Source: Phanerochaete sordida
Lineage: Eukaryota > Basidiomycota > Agaricomycetes > Polyporales > Phanerochaetaceae
DNA: 64,000 nt
Assembly (NCBI GenBank): GCA_019973155.2
Contig: BPQB01000073.1
Span: 1-64,000, forward strand
Reading direction: 5' to 3'
A program made the position numbers and the translations under genes. Every line of letters begins with the position of its first letter. The stretch's first letter is position 1. Under the pieces are notes generated by a model. The model searched no databases. It was not told the origin of the DNA and saw only the letters and a list, made by a program, of their open reading frames with translations. Positions 36,214 to 48,762 of the stretch are shown one piece after another.

Positions 36214-38007
36214 TCACCGGCTTTCACGGCGAGTGCTCTTTCTGTCGAACGCCCAGCCGACCAGCGCGACCGCCGCGCCCATCGCGAAGCACGCGCCGGT
36301 GTAGATGATGACGGCGTCATAGCGCCCGCCGTCGACCGCGAAACCCGTGCGGGACGCGGCGCCCGCCGCAACATTGCCCGCGTGCACGCGCTGCAGCGCA
36401 GTCGCGATCGGCGTCGAGACGATGTTCCCGATCCCGCGCGAGAGCATCATGCAGTTGATGATCGTCGCCGCGCCCGCCGGGTCGCCGCCTGCACCGCGCT
36501 CAGCGCTCCGCGCGATAGAACAATGAGGAGGGGCGCACCGGCGATGGGCCGCACGAAGCCGCTCCAGAGGCTCGACCAGCTGCCCGCGGTCAGGCCGTAC
36601 ACGACGCCGAACGCGAGCACGCCGGCGTACGTCGCGCCTGCGACGCCCCAGAGCACGAACGTCGCGAGCGCGCTGAGCAGCAGCACCACGAAGCTCAGCG
36701 CCCAGATGCCGACGCGGTCGCTCAGCCAGCCGACGCCGAAGCCAGAGAATATCGCGGCGGCGTTTGAGAGAGTCAGCGCAAGCGACGCCTGGCCCGTGCT
36801 CAGCCCGAGCGTCGTCGCGAACGCTGCACAGCGTGAATCAGCGCTGATGCGGACCACAAAAAATACGCGGAACGCACTCGGGAGCCACGTCAGCGGCACA
36901 AAGTGCGCGAAGCCCTGCACCGCGTTCATCGCGACGAAGAACCAGAAGCGGCGGTCGCGCGCCCATGCGCGGCCTGTGGATCTCTGATGCTTTTCGCGCG
37001 CCCACGGCTCGGGCAGGCGCGGCCGCATGAACGGCGCCGCGGGCAGGAGACAGACCGCGAGCGCAACTGCGTAGATGCGCGTGGTAGTTTGGATGCCGAC
37101 GCGCGCGAGGAGCGCAGGGACGACGACGGGAAAGAGCACGCCACCGGCGTTGTCCGCTGCAGGCGTGTCAGAGGGACGGAGATGCGCGGCGTGAGGGAGC
37201 GCACCTGCGACGACAATCCCGCTCGCAAGGCCTCGTCGGCGGACGAACCATTCAGAGAGGTACGAGAGGATCGGGTAGTACACCAGCGCTGAGGGCGGGG
37301 CGGGATGTCAGGGGCGCGCGCGGGGACGGTGGGGGATCACGCACAGGCACCGATCGCGAAGAGGATGCCTTGCAGGGCCATCAGCGTCGTCACCTAGACC
37401 GTGATAGTAAGCCCGGTGCCCGCCGCCCCTGCGATGCACGAACCTTCGTGGTAAAGCTCGCACCGAGCAGGCTGGCGGTACATATCACGATGCCGAGCCA
37501 GGTGAAGACTTTGCGCAGGCGCGGGTAGTAGTGTATCGCCGGGTGGATGATGATGCCTACGGGACACGATCAGCAGAATCCCGGTCGTGCGGGAGGTTCA
37601 TACCAGAGCAATAGAGTACGCCGGTGCTAAGCGTTCCAACCAGCGGCAGGATGGACGACGAGCCCTTTTGCGATGTGTAGACTGGGTCTTTTAGGTATGC
37701 TGCAAGAAGTGCGCCAGAGGAATTCGGAAAGCCCCAGACGAAGAAACCAAGCAGGCTGGATGCAGCCACCTGGAATCATTGTTAGAGCAGAGAACAAATC
37801 CATGGAGTGTACCCAGCAACTGACCGTTGCCCATGCCGAGAATCCGCGATCAACGGGAGGGAGGGTAGGGTCGCCCGGGACCGATGGAGAGAGAGCTGAA
37901 CCCTTCTCTGAGATATTTTGTGAAATTGTTGTGGACGAAACCTCGTCGATGTGGACAGTGTCGTGCCCGTAGGTCTTAGACTCTGCGAACGACTCAGAAG
38001 AATCCAT
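36214..38007 (-). CDS. MCT/SLC16-like MFS transporter (MFS3)
   Basis: Intact eight-exon paralogue, 477 aa. Exons: 37825-38007, 37604-37769, 37444-37556, 37345-37393, 37205-37288, 36878-37156, 36539-36823, 36214-36488. The start at 38007 (MDSSESFAES) was chosen because it gives an N-terminus of the length seen in paralogues; an upstream in-frame ATG would add 37 residues. It has LPPVDRGFSAW at the first signature and YLSEWFVRRRGLASGI at the second. Exon 8 begins GGDPAGAATIIN, close to MFS5 (GDPAVAATIIN), and exon 6 has the same 279 nt, so these two are probably closest relatives. Several introns are in frame and stop-free, so a naive frame runs through introns 5 and 6. Plasma-membrane carrier, substrate unknown. 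Confidence 0.87.
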
Positions 38008-39795
38008 GGTGCGATGCAGAAGAGCAGAGAGAGGCTCACGATGATCCCTTTTGTACTGGCATAATGGCAGAGCTTTCAGGGTTCTCGAAGACACTTGGAG
38101 CTTTGACGGGAGTTCCACGCGGACGCGACAGTTGCCACTTCCGCTTCTAGAATCGCGTCATGTCTGTATCTCGGGATGCCCGTCGCTCGAATTGTAGTGG
38201 TCTTCGTGCGCCAGCCCGGCCGCACAGCGTCTATCTCGCCAAGGTGGAGAGAATAAGCACGAAATAGCGCTAGCTGGGAGAGCTGCAGCATGAGCAGGTG
38301 GTGCAAAAGCCCGCGGTTCTTGCCAGCCTAGGCAAGACCCTGTTTTTTGTTGCATTCCCATCAATCTGGTCGCTGCACCGCGGCAATGGTGGGACGCACT
38401 GTGAACAGCATTTTCACGGTAGTGTCGTAAATGGGCCGCGCAGATTCTCCGCGCGGCTCGTAAGACGTGCCTGCAAAGGGTCCAGATGTAGCTGGTCGTC
38501 AAACCGAGGCTACGTTTTATTTTCTGGACATACTCACTACATGGACTGTAGTAGGCCGCTATTCTGTTTGAAACAGCGGTGAAGCAGACTGCAAGCACTT
38601 AGAAAATGCAGTATTGCCTTCCGCGTAGTACGCAGCCAGGGTCGTGAAGAATCCAGGGAGAGAGGATCCTCCATCGCTCCCGCGCCGCCGGACTCGTCCT
38701 CCACGTGTCCGGGTGCAATTAGCAGCTAGCCGAGTCAGGCGCGCGCTTGCTGTGCTTGTTCCCGCCCACCACCGCGCCTCCCGCGCTCGCCGCTGCCGCT
38801 GCCGCTCGGAGGCCGCTGAGCAGCACTGCAGTTCCGCGGAAATCACAAGGTTGCTGACTACGCTCTTAGGGTCTCACTTATTTCCGTTCAGACTGATGGA
38901 CAGCTTTCAGCGAGTTGCGATAGCACTTTTCTAAGCTCTCGATGCTGCGGCCGGTCGTCTGCGGTCGACTTGCCGCCTTTCCCAGCTCTCCGACTTTATC
39001 GCGGTTCTGTCCAGCTGCTGCGCTTTAGCGGGGCCTGTCCATGTGGTCCTCTGGCCTTAGCGTGCACGAGCGGCGTCTCAACGCTTGTTTGAGCGCCTCG
39101 CCAGGAGCGCCTTCGACGCGCGGAAGATCCTCCACGAACGCGGGGCGTGCCTTCGCAAATTCGTGCACATGGAACGTCTTCATGATCCCTTCCCGGGACC
39201 AGCGGCCTCCTCCGCCGGCTCGACTGCTGGCGCTCTTCGTGACGCCTGCGCGCCGCCGGCCGTAAGGCCTGTGTTTTGCGCGGAACGCGGTTCCCGCCAA
39301 GATCTTCCTGTTCCTCACTCCCTGGCACTATGAAGCCCCTCCATCCCGCGTTTTGAATATAGGCTTTACCCGTTCTGCATGGGCTCAGCGGAGAGCGGTG
39401 TGCTAGGCTCATTGACGCGTCCCCCGATTCCCTTTACAGCGGGGTTGTCCGGCCAGCGACGCCCTGCCCATGGGTAGCGCTGTCCACGAATCACTTGTCA
39501 GAGAAAGAAGTACACGGTAAGTCGTACGAGCGCGTCACCCTCCATGATTAGTCTGATCGGTCCCTGTAGATTCCAGCTGTCGCGATGACTATACATCTAT
39601 TCCTCCTGCTTACTTGCACCTGTATCTCTGTTCAGACGAGCAAGCTGCTTTTCACGGACCTGGATCCTCGTCATGTGTGGTTGAAGGGGCAGGGAGGTAA
39701 CAAACAATGCCCTTTACACCGTGTCGCGGCGCTTGACGTCGTCATTCTTGAGATGATCGTTCACATGTTCACTCCAATTCAGCACGGGTGTAGGG

Positions 39796-39912
39796 CTCTG
39801 CCAGGTCTCTGCCAGGGCTCTGCCAGGGCTCTGCCAGGGCTCTGCCAGGGCTCTGCCAGGGCTCTGCCAGGGCTCTGCCAGGGCTCTGCCAGGGCTCTGC
39901 CAGGGCTCTGCA
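39796..39912. repeat. 11-bp minisatellite, ~10 copies
   Basis: Ten consecutive units of CTCTGCCAGGG (the first ends in T) run from 39796 to 39905, followed by a broken eleventh. The units are otherwise identical. Because 11 is not a multiple of 3, every frame reads the same 11-residue pattern, so the open frames across it are trivial. Confidence 0.95.
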
Positions 39913-41266
39913 GGCGAGCCTGTCTTCTTTCTCCTCTTCTCGGATCGCCCGGTCGCCAATAACGGCACAGACCCTTGCGATTGTCGGCCATCCCTGTGGC
40001 GTCCCGTGCGCCTTCCCGCGCCCGCGTTTCAGGGGTGCTGGTATGGCGGCGACCTTCCGTCCTCCGTCGTTTCTGCTCCGGAGCGTCGCTATTCCTAAAG
40101 GCGGTGCTGCGCGGGCGCGTACGTGATCAGCGTTCGGTGCGTCGTCATCGAGGTTGACGATGTGCTCAAATTGCTCACAGACGCGCAAGCGCGGTATTAC
40201 GGCTCGTTCCCAGCTTCATCTGCCAGCCACGTCGTTCGAATCTTGTCGCCGATTTGAAGGCTCATGTTATTCCTGAGGCGAATGCCGCCAGACAAGTCTT
40301 CCAATGAGGGCGTGGCACGTGCACCGCTGAACTGGATTCTCTGCAAGGTGAGCTTGGCCTTGTGTCACGTTCAATCCGACGCCGATGTCTGCATACCGGC
40401 TCAGGACTCCTTTTGGCCGTCGAAGTGCGGATGCAGAACTGTGGCGGTACTAGCGGTGATTATTTCTTCGCGATCCGAATGTGACCGGTAGCCGTGTATC
40501 GGGCGTAGTCGAATCGCGCACTCTCGCTGTGTAGCTGCGAGGTCACCCTTTCTAATTATGGAACGTCCCTCTCATTGCTGAATCGCTAACATCGTCACGC
40601 AGATGCTCGCTGAAGCACCGAATGTCTGACAAAAAAAGTGGCATAAGTGCGGCTCAACGCACTTCGTGATCATCATCCGGGGTGCCACGGTATGTGCACT
40701 ATTCAGGAAATATGGAATGCTAATGAGTCTGTTGAGCCTAGACTGCCTGTACGCTACCTGGAAGGTCGGGTAACGTTCTCCTGAAGGATGTGTATGGCCG
40801 CATGCAGCACGAATTATCGGAACATATTTTCTATGGTGCGTTTTCTTTTTTGGATCTGCTGGATGCTCCGCAATGATAAGCTACCCACAAAGTTGATAGT
40901 CATCGTCCCGCTACGGCCACGTCGTGTCGCGTTCTTCGGTTATTTCTGGTGAGTACTAAACGTGTACTCAACGCGACGGAGACCGGACCTCTGATCATGT
41001 CAGTCGGACGTAGACATAAATCACCGCAGAAGCTGACGGCTGCGAGTTCTAAGATACGCATGCGCTCGCTATAGCCGCTCTCTCATGATCCGTCACTCGG
41101 TGAGCAGCGCCTTCTCTCCAGAGCATTAGCGTGTTGCTCATAAGGCAGCCAGAGCTCTCACGAGCGCCCCTGAGATGTCCTCTACAGTACCCCAATATCC
41201 GACCACTGGCATGTCAAAGCGGCGAGTGAGGAAGACATAGGTGCGCTGATAACGGTCACCAGCTCG

Positions 41267-41285
41267 TATTTAAGCGGTATAAATT
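41267..41285 (+). promoter_or_regulatory. TATA-like elements of MFS4
   Basis: TATTTAAG and TATAAATT occur in tandem 63-81 bp upstream of the MFS4 ATG. Confidence 0.45.
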
Positions 41286-41347
41286 CACGCTCGTGTCCAC
41301 ACCGCAGCATCTGACCTCTCCGACCTCTCATTTGCACATTCAGAGTC

Positions 41348-43175
41348 ATGGACGTCTTCCAGCTCGATGAAGAGACCAAAGTCGACGCTTGTGCAGAAAC
41401 CAGCTCGTGCGAGAAGGCCTTAGATATCCTCGACATCCCCGAAGCGACATCTGTCCTTGCCCCTGCCGACGGCGGGTTCGCTGCTTGGTCCACGGTAGGT
41501 CTTTCTGCATTATCACAGTGTCCTGTGTCCTAAAATCTTCAGTTAATTTCGTGCTGCTTCCTCGGCCTCTTCGTCTGGGGCTTCCCGGAGTCTGCCGGGG
41601 TCATCCTTGCCGCCGTCCTCGAGGATCCGCTGTATACTTCCCAACCGCGCGCACAGTACCATCTACAATTGATTGGGACGATATGTCCAGCGATACTGTA
41701 TTGCTCGGGTATGGTATCATTGCTCGGACTGATCAAGACCTACTCGCGCGCTCATATCTGATTACAGGAATATTTATATGCCCAACCTTTATCTGTCGAC
41801 TACGTATTCGCAAGATATACATTCGGTTCGGTATAGTGCTATGCTTCGCGAGTGTACTGGTAGCAAGCTTCGTCAACAACGTGAGTGTTGACTCATTGTA
41901 AACGAGAGGGTGCTCTAAAGGGATGTGTGAATACAGGTTGTCGGGCTAGTCATCCTCACAAGCGTGGGGTTTTCGCTTGGAGCCTGTGAGTTGCTCTGTT
42001 CTAGCAAATACGTATCTAATCTGACATTTGTGTAGCTTTGATATACTATCCCGCAATCTCGTACATGTGCGAGTGGTGGATTGCTCGGAGAGGAGAGGCA
42101 AATGGGATCTTGAACGCCTGTAAGTGACCACTTCTGCGAGAGCATCGTCGCTGATCGAAATTAAATACTCTAGGGAATAACTGCGCGGGCGTGGTTTTCA
42201 CGAGAGTCTTGCCTCTCCTGCTAAGCCACGTTGGTATCACTTGGACCATGCGTATCTACGCCATCCTGTTCGCATTGATTCCGTCCTGCGCAACACTTTT
42301 TATCAAACCACGCCATCCCGAAGTGCGGGAGCACAGTTGGGGCTATTTTCGACGGACACACTACGGTGCCTTCCTTCAAGACCGCAGATTCTGGTTCTTT
42401 ATTGTGATGAATATGCTACAGGGCCTGGCATTTTTTGCGCCTCTCAATGTCTTACCAGGTATGCCTCCTTTCTCCCTGTAATATCCCGCCTCCCTAATGC
42501 GCATGACCACCGCAGCGTTCGCGGCATCGCTCGGCGTTTCGGGGAACACCGCTTCGCTGCCACTCACGCTTGCGAACGTTATGACCATCCTATCTGGATG
42601 CATAGCCGGTTGGATCTGTGACCGGTACGATGTCTGGATGTTAGCGCTGGCCAGTCTAGGCCTGGCGTCGACCGCCACCTTCGTCCTCTGGGGCATCGCG
42701 TCATTTTCGTTCGCCGGCCTCGTAGTGTTCAGCGTCGCCTACGGCTTCGTTGCGGGCTGCTGGGCAGGCGTATGGGGAGGCTTTGCGAGGTCGGTCGCTG
42801 GTACGTTATATTGTGCGACATGCCCTTGGTGCCCGCTCATCCTGGCCCGTAGGCGACGATCCTGCCCTTGCAACGACAGTGTTTAGTCTCATGCTCTTCA
42901 GCCGCGGGATCGGCAACATAGTTTCAACACAACTTTCGGCTTCCCTCCAACACGTGAGGATCGATTTGCTGCGCCACGGAAGGCCTCCGAAGATAGGGTT
43001 CTCGGTTGGGAGCGGGCAGTACACCGCCTTGATCGTTTTTACCGGAAGCTGTTTTGCCGCTGCCACCGTTGTCGCGGCGTGCGCATGGTATTTCCGTCGC
43101 AGGAGCTCTCAAAGAGTGGTCTGCCCAAGTATCACGACACTTCGCATGCCCCATGCTGATGATGTCGAGAAGTAG
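41348..43175 (+). CDS. MCT/SLC16-like MFS transporter (MFS4)
   Basis: Intact eight-exon paralogue, 483 aa. Exons: 41348-41494, 41543-41708, 41768-41880, 41937-41985, 42036-42119, 42174-42458, 42516-42800, 42853-43175. It has the most canonical MCT signature of the set (PADGGFAAW). It is also the most divergent copy: exon 5 reads YMCEWWIARRGEANGI, the residue before the helix-5 junction is Trp instead of Gly or Ala, and codon use is less GC-biased than in its neighbours. The C-terminal tail is longer by about 10 residues. MFS5 follows 0.8 kb downstream on the same strand. Substrate unknown. Confidence 0.85.
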
Positions 43176-43971
43176 GACATATAATGGAGAGTATTTCGCG
43201 TAACACCAGCGGAAATTCGAGTCAGATTCAAGTCTTGCTTCCACATTTCGCAAAGGTCTACTGAGCACGGTGAACCCACAAGATTGTTTCAGGCTGCCGC
43301 CAACATCACAAGGAACACACCACTCCGCCGGGACCATATCTGCCAAGGTACGCTTCCGATAACCTTTCTCTCAAAGAGCAAGCTCTACAGATACCGCCCT
43401 CACTGGGCGCAAGGTGTAACACGTAAAGGCGTGAAACAAGGTCTCAAGATGCTCCGCGGTTTACTGTATCTAGGCTTGTAACATGCGGCTCTTACCATAC
43501 GCTCCGCGGGTTCACGACACTTCCTGCCAATCTGACAGGGTTTTTCTGCAGCTTCCACCAGACGCTGCCGGCATTTTGGACCGGAGATCTCACGCTGACC
43601 GCGCCCGCAGCTGCCAGCCTGCTGATGGGGTGATCATGAACGAGGTACCGCCCGGCTTTCCTTTGCATAGCAAGTGATCCTCACACGCTGCTAGCAGAGG
43701 TTTTGTCCTCTAGGCACAGCTTGGCCAGGTACAAAGCTACTGGCCGCAAATCCTGTGACCCCGAACATCAGCGCTCTGCTAACCGTACCGTTCTGTACAG
43801 ATGCTGCATATGACTGTGGCATCGATGACCATATTGTGAGCATTATGGCATTGTCAAGGCATAAGGCTTCCGTTAAGGCGAACAGACGGGAAGTGCACGC
43901 AGGCTCTCGTACATAATCTCTGCGTGCATAATCCCTAAATCGTTTGCACTCAACCATTGCCCTGCGACGCG
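43176..43971. other. Intergenic MFS4-MFS5
   Basis: About 0.8 kb with only short frames and no recognised motif; contains the promoter of MFS5. Confidence 0.5.
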
Positions 43972-45787
43972 ATGAACGACTCTCGATCAGCTGATGGGTA
44001 CAGCCAAAACAGTATCCCACCCGAGGACTGCTCTAGGACCTCTGGCTACTCCTGCGAGAGGGTCAAGGATACCGACAGCACCATTCGTACACGGGATCCT
44101 ACCATCGCTCCTCTGGATCGCGGGTTCAAAGCCTGGGCGATGGTAACGGCATATGCCAAAATTATATTGCTCTCGACTAAGTTTGGCTGTTCAGGTAGCC
44201 GCATCAAGCATGCTAGGATTCTTTGTATGGGGCTTCCCAATGGCGACCGGCACGCTTCTGGCAGCGTACCTGCAAGACCCCACCTACGCCGCGCAGCCAC
44301 ATGCGATGTCTACTCTGCCACTTATCGGGACGCTATGTATGGGAGTAATGTACTGCTCAGGTGCGCCCAATCGATCTGTGTGTACCGGAATATCAAGGTC
44401 AACTAGAGTCTCAGGGAGTATCATCCACCCGTCAATCCACTACTACCCCAGGCTCCGAAAAATATATATTTGGGCCGGAATATTCACATGTTCCGCAAGC
44501 CTCTTGGCAGCAAGCTCTACGACCAAGGTTCCTGTCCACCAGATCTGCGCTGCAAATATACTGAATGTTGCACTCTAGGTGACCCTGCTGATAGCCCTGC
44601 AAGGGGTAGCCTATGCGATCGGCGGGTGTACGTGATGCCACCTGTATCGCTACTCAACGGCCCCTGACCAGCATCTACAGCGCTCCTTTATTTTTCTATG
44701 CTGTCGTACATCTCGGAATGGTTCGTTTGTCGGCGAGGACTGGCCTGCGGGATCGTGAACGCCGGTCGGTCATCTTACACTCCTGTGACCAAACGCCGTC
44801 TTGACGCCCGTTCGCAGCGGACAGCGTTGGCGGCGTCCTTTTCCCTGTCGTCTTTCCTCCGTTGATCGCGCGCTGCGGAATCAAGAACACGACGCGCATC
44901 TACGCAGCCGCGCTGGCAGTGTGTCTTCTTCCCTGCGCGCTGTTCATGCACCCGCGGCTGCCCGAGCCCAGGTGGCGCGCACCCGCGCAGACAGCAATCA
45001 AACGTTCATGGATCCGCGACCGTAGATTCTGGGTTTTTATCGTCATCAACACCTTGCAGGGCTTTGCGCACTACATCCCGCTGATCTGGCTCCCGAGTAA
45101 GTACAGTCCAACCCTGTCGAAAGCGGATGCTGGCGCGCGCTGACACCCGGCGTACAGCATTCGCCGTCTCGCTCGGCCGCAGCACGAGCCAGGGATCGCT
45201 CGCGCTAACCCTGTCAAATACGGCGGCGCTGCCCGCTGCGTTTGTGATGGGTTGGCTGAGTGACCGTATGGACATCTGGGCTCTGGCCTTCTGCGTCTCG
45301 CTTCTCAGTGCGCTCGCGACCTTCACGCTGTGGGGCGTCGCAGCAGCGTCGTACGCAGGCATTCTTGCGTTCGGCGTTGTGTACGGCGTTACTGCGGGTA
45401 CCTGGTCCAGTCTCTGGAGTGGCTTCGTCAGGCCCATAGCCAGTGAGTGCCCTCTATGAAAAGAATATCAGTCAGCGTTGGCTGAGTACGAGCGGTGCAG
45501 AAGGCGATCCGGCTGTCGCAGCAACAATCATTAATTGCATGATGCTGTCGCGCGGAATTGGAAACATTTTGTCGACACCGATCTCAACTGCGCTTCAAAG
45601 CGTGAAAAACGATTTCTTTCGGACGGCCAACGCTCATGCCGCGGGGCTCACAGTAGACGGCGGACGGTTCAGTGCGGTGATCCTGTTCACAGGTGGATGC
45701 TTCGCTGCAGGGGCCATCGTTACGGTCGTGGGATGGGTGTTTAGTGGGAGGAGGTGTCAAAGTACAGTGGATGAGAGCCCCCAATGA
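43972..45787 (+). CDS. MCT/SLC16-like MFS transporter (MFS5)
   Basis: Intact eight-exon paralogue, 477 aa. Exons: 43972-44142, 44195-44360, 44415-44527, 44579-44627, 44681-44764, 44818-45096, 45158-45442, 45501-45787. The first signature is APLDRGFKAW and the second is YISEWFVCRRGLACGI. Exon sizes 166/113/49/84/279/285 equal those of MFS3. The residue created across the last intron is Lys where most copies have Gly. Exon 8 reads GDPAVAATIINCMMLSRGIG, nearly as in MFS3. It is followed after 0.29 kb by the reductase pair on the opposite strand (convergent). Plasma-membrane carrier of unknown substrate. Confidence 0.87.
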
Positions 45788-46073
45788 CCTTTTGGTTCTG
45801 GCTCAGCCTGATGCGCGATGACGGGCACAACAGAAATAAATTATATTAGCGAGTACGGGCCTAATGAGGAGTCGAACGGTACGTAAGCCAAACGCAAGCT
45901 GGAGAAGGGAATCCCTGCCGCATGCAAACATTTGTTTCGCAATGGCTATCCTCTCGCCCATGCATGCCATTAAACCACGATTTACACCCGGCAATATAGG
46001 GCTCGACACATAAGTACTTGTTGGAAAATGTCTAGCTCCTTCGCCAAAACGTTATATGCATCATCAATGCTAG

Positions 46074-47510
46074 CTATGCATCCCCGGGGATATTGAAGCG
46101 CGCGAGGATGGGCTTCGAGAACTGCGCTTTGAACGTCTCGTATGACCGCGCCTCCACGATCGCCTCGACCTCGCCACTAACACTCGCTATCATGTCCCGT
46201 GTCGCGTACCGCGGCGCCCATCCCAGCGTGCGCGCGTGCGCCGCGCGGCAGCGCGAGTTTGTACCCCAGTAGTGACCCATCTCCTGCGGTGCCAGTCAGG
46301 TTCGACTAGGCATAACATGCAAAGCACAGGCACCCACCACGGAGCCAAAGTAGTGTTTGAGCTCGTCGTCAGTGAAAGGCGTCGGCTCGGGGTCACTTGC
46401 GCGCCCGAGCGCAACCATCGCCTCACCGATGGCGCGCGAGATCTCGTACGCCGCGTGCTCGCCATTCTCGGCGAAGTAACACCCGCGCGCACCGTGGTCG
46501 ACGGCGTCGGCGCCCTTGCTCGCGATGGCGTCGAGGAGAATGATGTACAGGTCCGCCACTGCCTGCTGTGTTAGCATGTGGCATTCATGCGGGCGGGACG
46601 CGAGGCGCACCGTCATCGATGTGCACATTCGGCCAACGCGACAGGCCCGCACCGACCATTCCCGCGCGGCCGCGGTGCAGAGAAGCCTTCGCGAGCATCG
46701 GGATCTGAATCGAGCGCGGGTTCTGCACGCCCGCAGCGACGAGGGCGTTGTGCGCGGTGCCGTAGATGGTGCTCGGCAGCACGACGTACGTGCGGCAGTA
46801 GCCTGCCCCGTCCCGTCAATCCGCCACGTCTCTGAATGCATGCGAAGCGTGCGCACCCTCTGCGTCGGCTGCAAACGTTAGCAGATCGACGTCGCGGTGG
46901 AACGCGGTCGGCTTGATGCTCGCCATCTGGTCGAAGTTGGTGTCATCGTAGATCAGATCCGTCGCGGCCATGCCCTTGGTCTCTTGCCCGTCGATGAGCT
47001 GGCCCGTGCCCGACTGGACTTGCGTCAGCTCATGGTAGTCGTGCACCGGAACAGGAAACATACAGTGTGGATTAAGACAGGCACGTCGCCTGTGCTCTCG
47101 TGCCGCTTCTTCAGGCCCTGTAGGATAGCCTGCATCGCAGCGACGTCGTCTGAGTCGGCCTAATGCGAACCGGGCCTTTTTTTCATATGCTGAATCTGCC
47201 ACGGAGAGCGATGACGTACCATAGAAAGGACCACATGCGCATTCGCAGACAACTGCTCGAGGAGCGCAGTGTCTTCGAACGATCCGACGGCGCTGTGGAC
47301 GCCGAATCTCTCTTTGAGGATTTTGGCCTTCTCGGGACTGCGCACGAGCGCGGTGATGTCGAAGGTGTGCGCGTTATGATGCGCGAGCAGTCTAGAGAGC
47401 ACGGTGCCCCCGATGTAGCCTAGACGTTCTCAGTCAGACAGAGGGAATGCATGGCCGTCATTGAACACACCGGTCGCGCCGATAATGAAGATGGGGGTCT
47501 TGCCGGACAT
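46074..47510 (-). CDS. NmrA-like / extended SDR NAD(P)-binding protein 1
   Basis: Cytosolic NAD(P)-dependent epimerase/dehydratase-type protein, 370 aa. Exons: 47471-47510, 47220-47419, 47064-47159, 46857-47013, 46611-46802, 46341-46558, 46074-46283. The Rossmann motif GATGYIG (GxxGxxG, residues 11-17) is split by intron 1. The order after it, ALVRSPEKAKIL, an ADSDDVAAMQAIL helix, IHTSGTGQL, a YDDTNFDQM segment, and YVVLPSTIYG, is typical of atypical extended SDRs in basidiomycetes. No signal peptide or membrane segment is seen. Compared with its tandem partner it has 16 extra C-terminal residues (QFSKPILARF). The substrate is not predictable; the family includes sugar-nucleotide epimerase-like and redox-sensor (NmrA-like) members. 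Confidence 0.85.
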
Positions 47511-47560
47511 CGTTTGTGAGTGTGCAGATAGCGGAACGAGGCCAAGGCCTCAACCTTTGG

Positions 47561-47568
47561 TATTTATA
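47561..47568 (-). promoter_or_regulatory. TATA-like box of SDR gene 1
   Basis: Minus-strand TATAAATA about 50 bp before the ATG at 47510. Confidence 0.5.
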
Positions 47569-48762
47569 CCTGCGACACATAGTCTTTAGTCAATCTGCTG
47601 TACGGAACACCACGAGTTGCCAATGGCTCGTACCGTGGAGTGAATCCGGATAAATGCCGAGAATGTCGGGATATGTGCTGCTGCGCGGGCATCGAAAGCC
47701 ATGCCCACGACCGGGATGGTCTGTACTCTTCCTCGCCCAAGCCTGGATCCAAAAAATCTACGCTGGCCAGGAAAAGCGTACTATTCGACGTCGCCACTTT
47801 ATGGAAGACGCTCTGTGATCACATAAGAAAATACGTCGCGCCAGAACACACGAGCACATTGGCACAGGAGTGGCGCGCTTGCCGCTCTGGAGCGGCTACG
47901 CGCCGCGGCCGACGGTCGCCACATTGCACGGAGCCCGCTCGCGATGGCGGTATCTCTCGCGATGATAGGGCTTTGGGCTAGTTCTGGAAGCGCAAGAAGT
48001 CGCGTTAGTAACACAGAAATTGCTGACTCAGGTGGCTTCCAAGACGACGTGCTTACCAAGCGGTCGGTCTTGATGTCCTGTGCATGACTTCTTCGCCAGG
48101 TACGTTCGACCGGTTACGCGCGTGCGAGGTCAATGTAAGCTATAAGAACTGGGCCTCAGTGCGCCGACCAGTGTCACCGTACGACTGCTCACGCACCAGT
48201 CCTGACAGTGAGCCCACAGAAGACAAGTCAGCTCTCAGCTGACGCAAAGAGCATCGACAATACCATTAGCAATGCTACGCAGACCGCACAGCGTCACGTC
48301 TTCCAGCACCACATGCGCCCCGCTGCCCACGCGGAGGCATCTCGCACATGTCCCTGAGTACAGGGCGGAAGCTGGAGGACGACATAATCATGAGATGGCT
48401 GCCGCCTACGATTTACAGCCATCCGATGGTCGCATACGCGCACAAAAAAGGTGGCATACTGGACATCGCTCGCACTGCTCTGATGGTTGGTTTGAAGAGG
48501 GTAAGCGCCCTAATAAGAAAGGCTACTTACCATTGTAATGTCAGATGGAACTCCGCTGAGGGAGCGGTAAGTACGCTAATCAAGCAAGTTACTGATGTCA
48601 TGAAACCACGATGCTATCCCCAGCTACGTCGATTCTGATGACCATACGCTCGCTCAATAAATTCCTGAGGACTCCGTACCAAACCAGGATCGGTACAGGC
48701 ATCGTCAACCCCAGCTATACGTCATCGATAATGTTCATGCGCTCTTTTCTAGGCTTCCAGAA
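47569..48762. other. Intergenic between the SDR pair, with duplicated upstream block
   Basis: The stretch 47615-48066 resembles 50530-50930, the equivalent place upstream of the second gene, so the duplication included upstream sequence. Within it lies an intron-like element at 47983-48055 (minus: GTAAGC donor, TTACTAAC branch, CTTCCAG acceptor). No intact gene is seen around it. The part 48070-48760 shows nothing recognisable. Confidence 0.5.

Larger units (their letters stand above)
38008..41347. other. 3.3-kb gene-poor region
   Basis: No gene I can support. Short frames near 39025-39320 (minus) and 38644-38934 (plus) have no recognised motif. It contains the 11-bp minisatellite at 39796-39912. 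The right end is the promoter of MFS4. Confidence 0.5.

Noticed and set aside
36447..37283. Single 278-aa frame in MFS3
   Set aside because: It reads through two stop-free introns; comparison with the five paralogues shows the introns clearly.
39796..39912. CRISPR-like array
   Set aside because: Units are 11 bp with no spacers, in a eukaryotic setting; it is a minisatellite.
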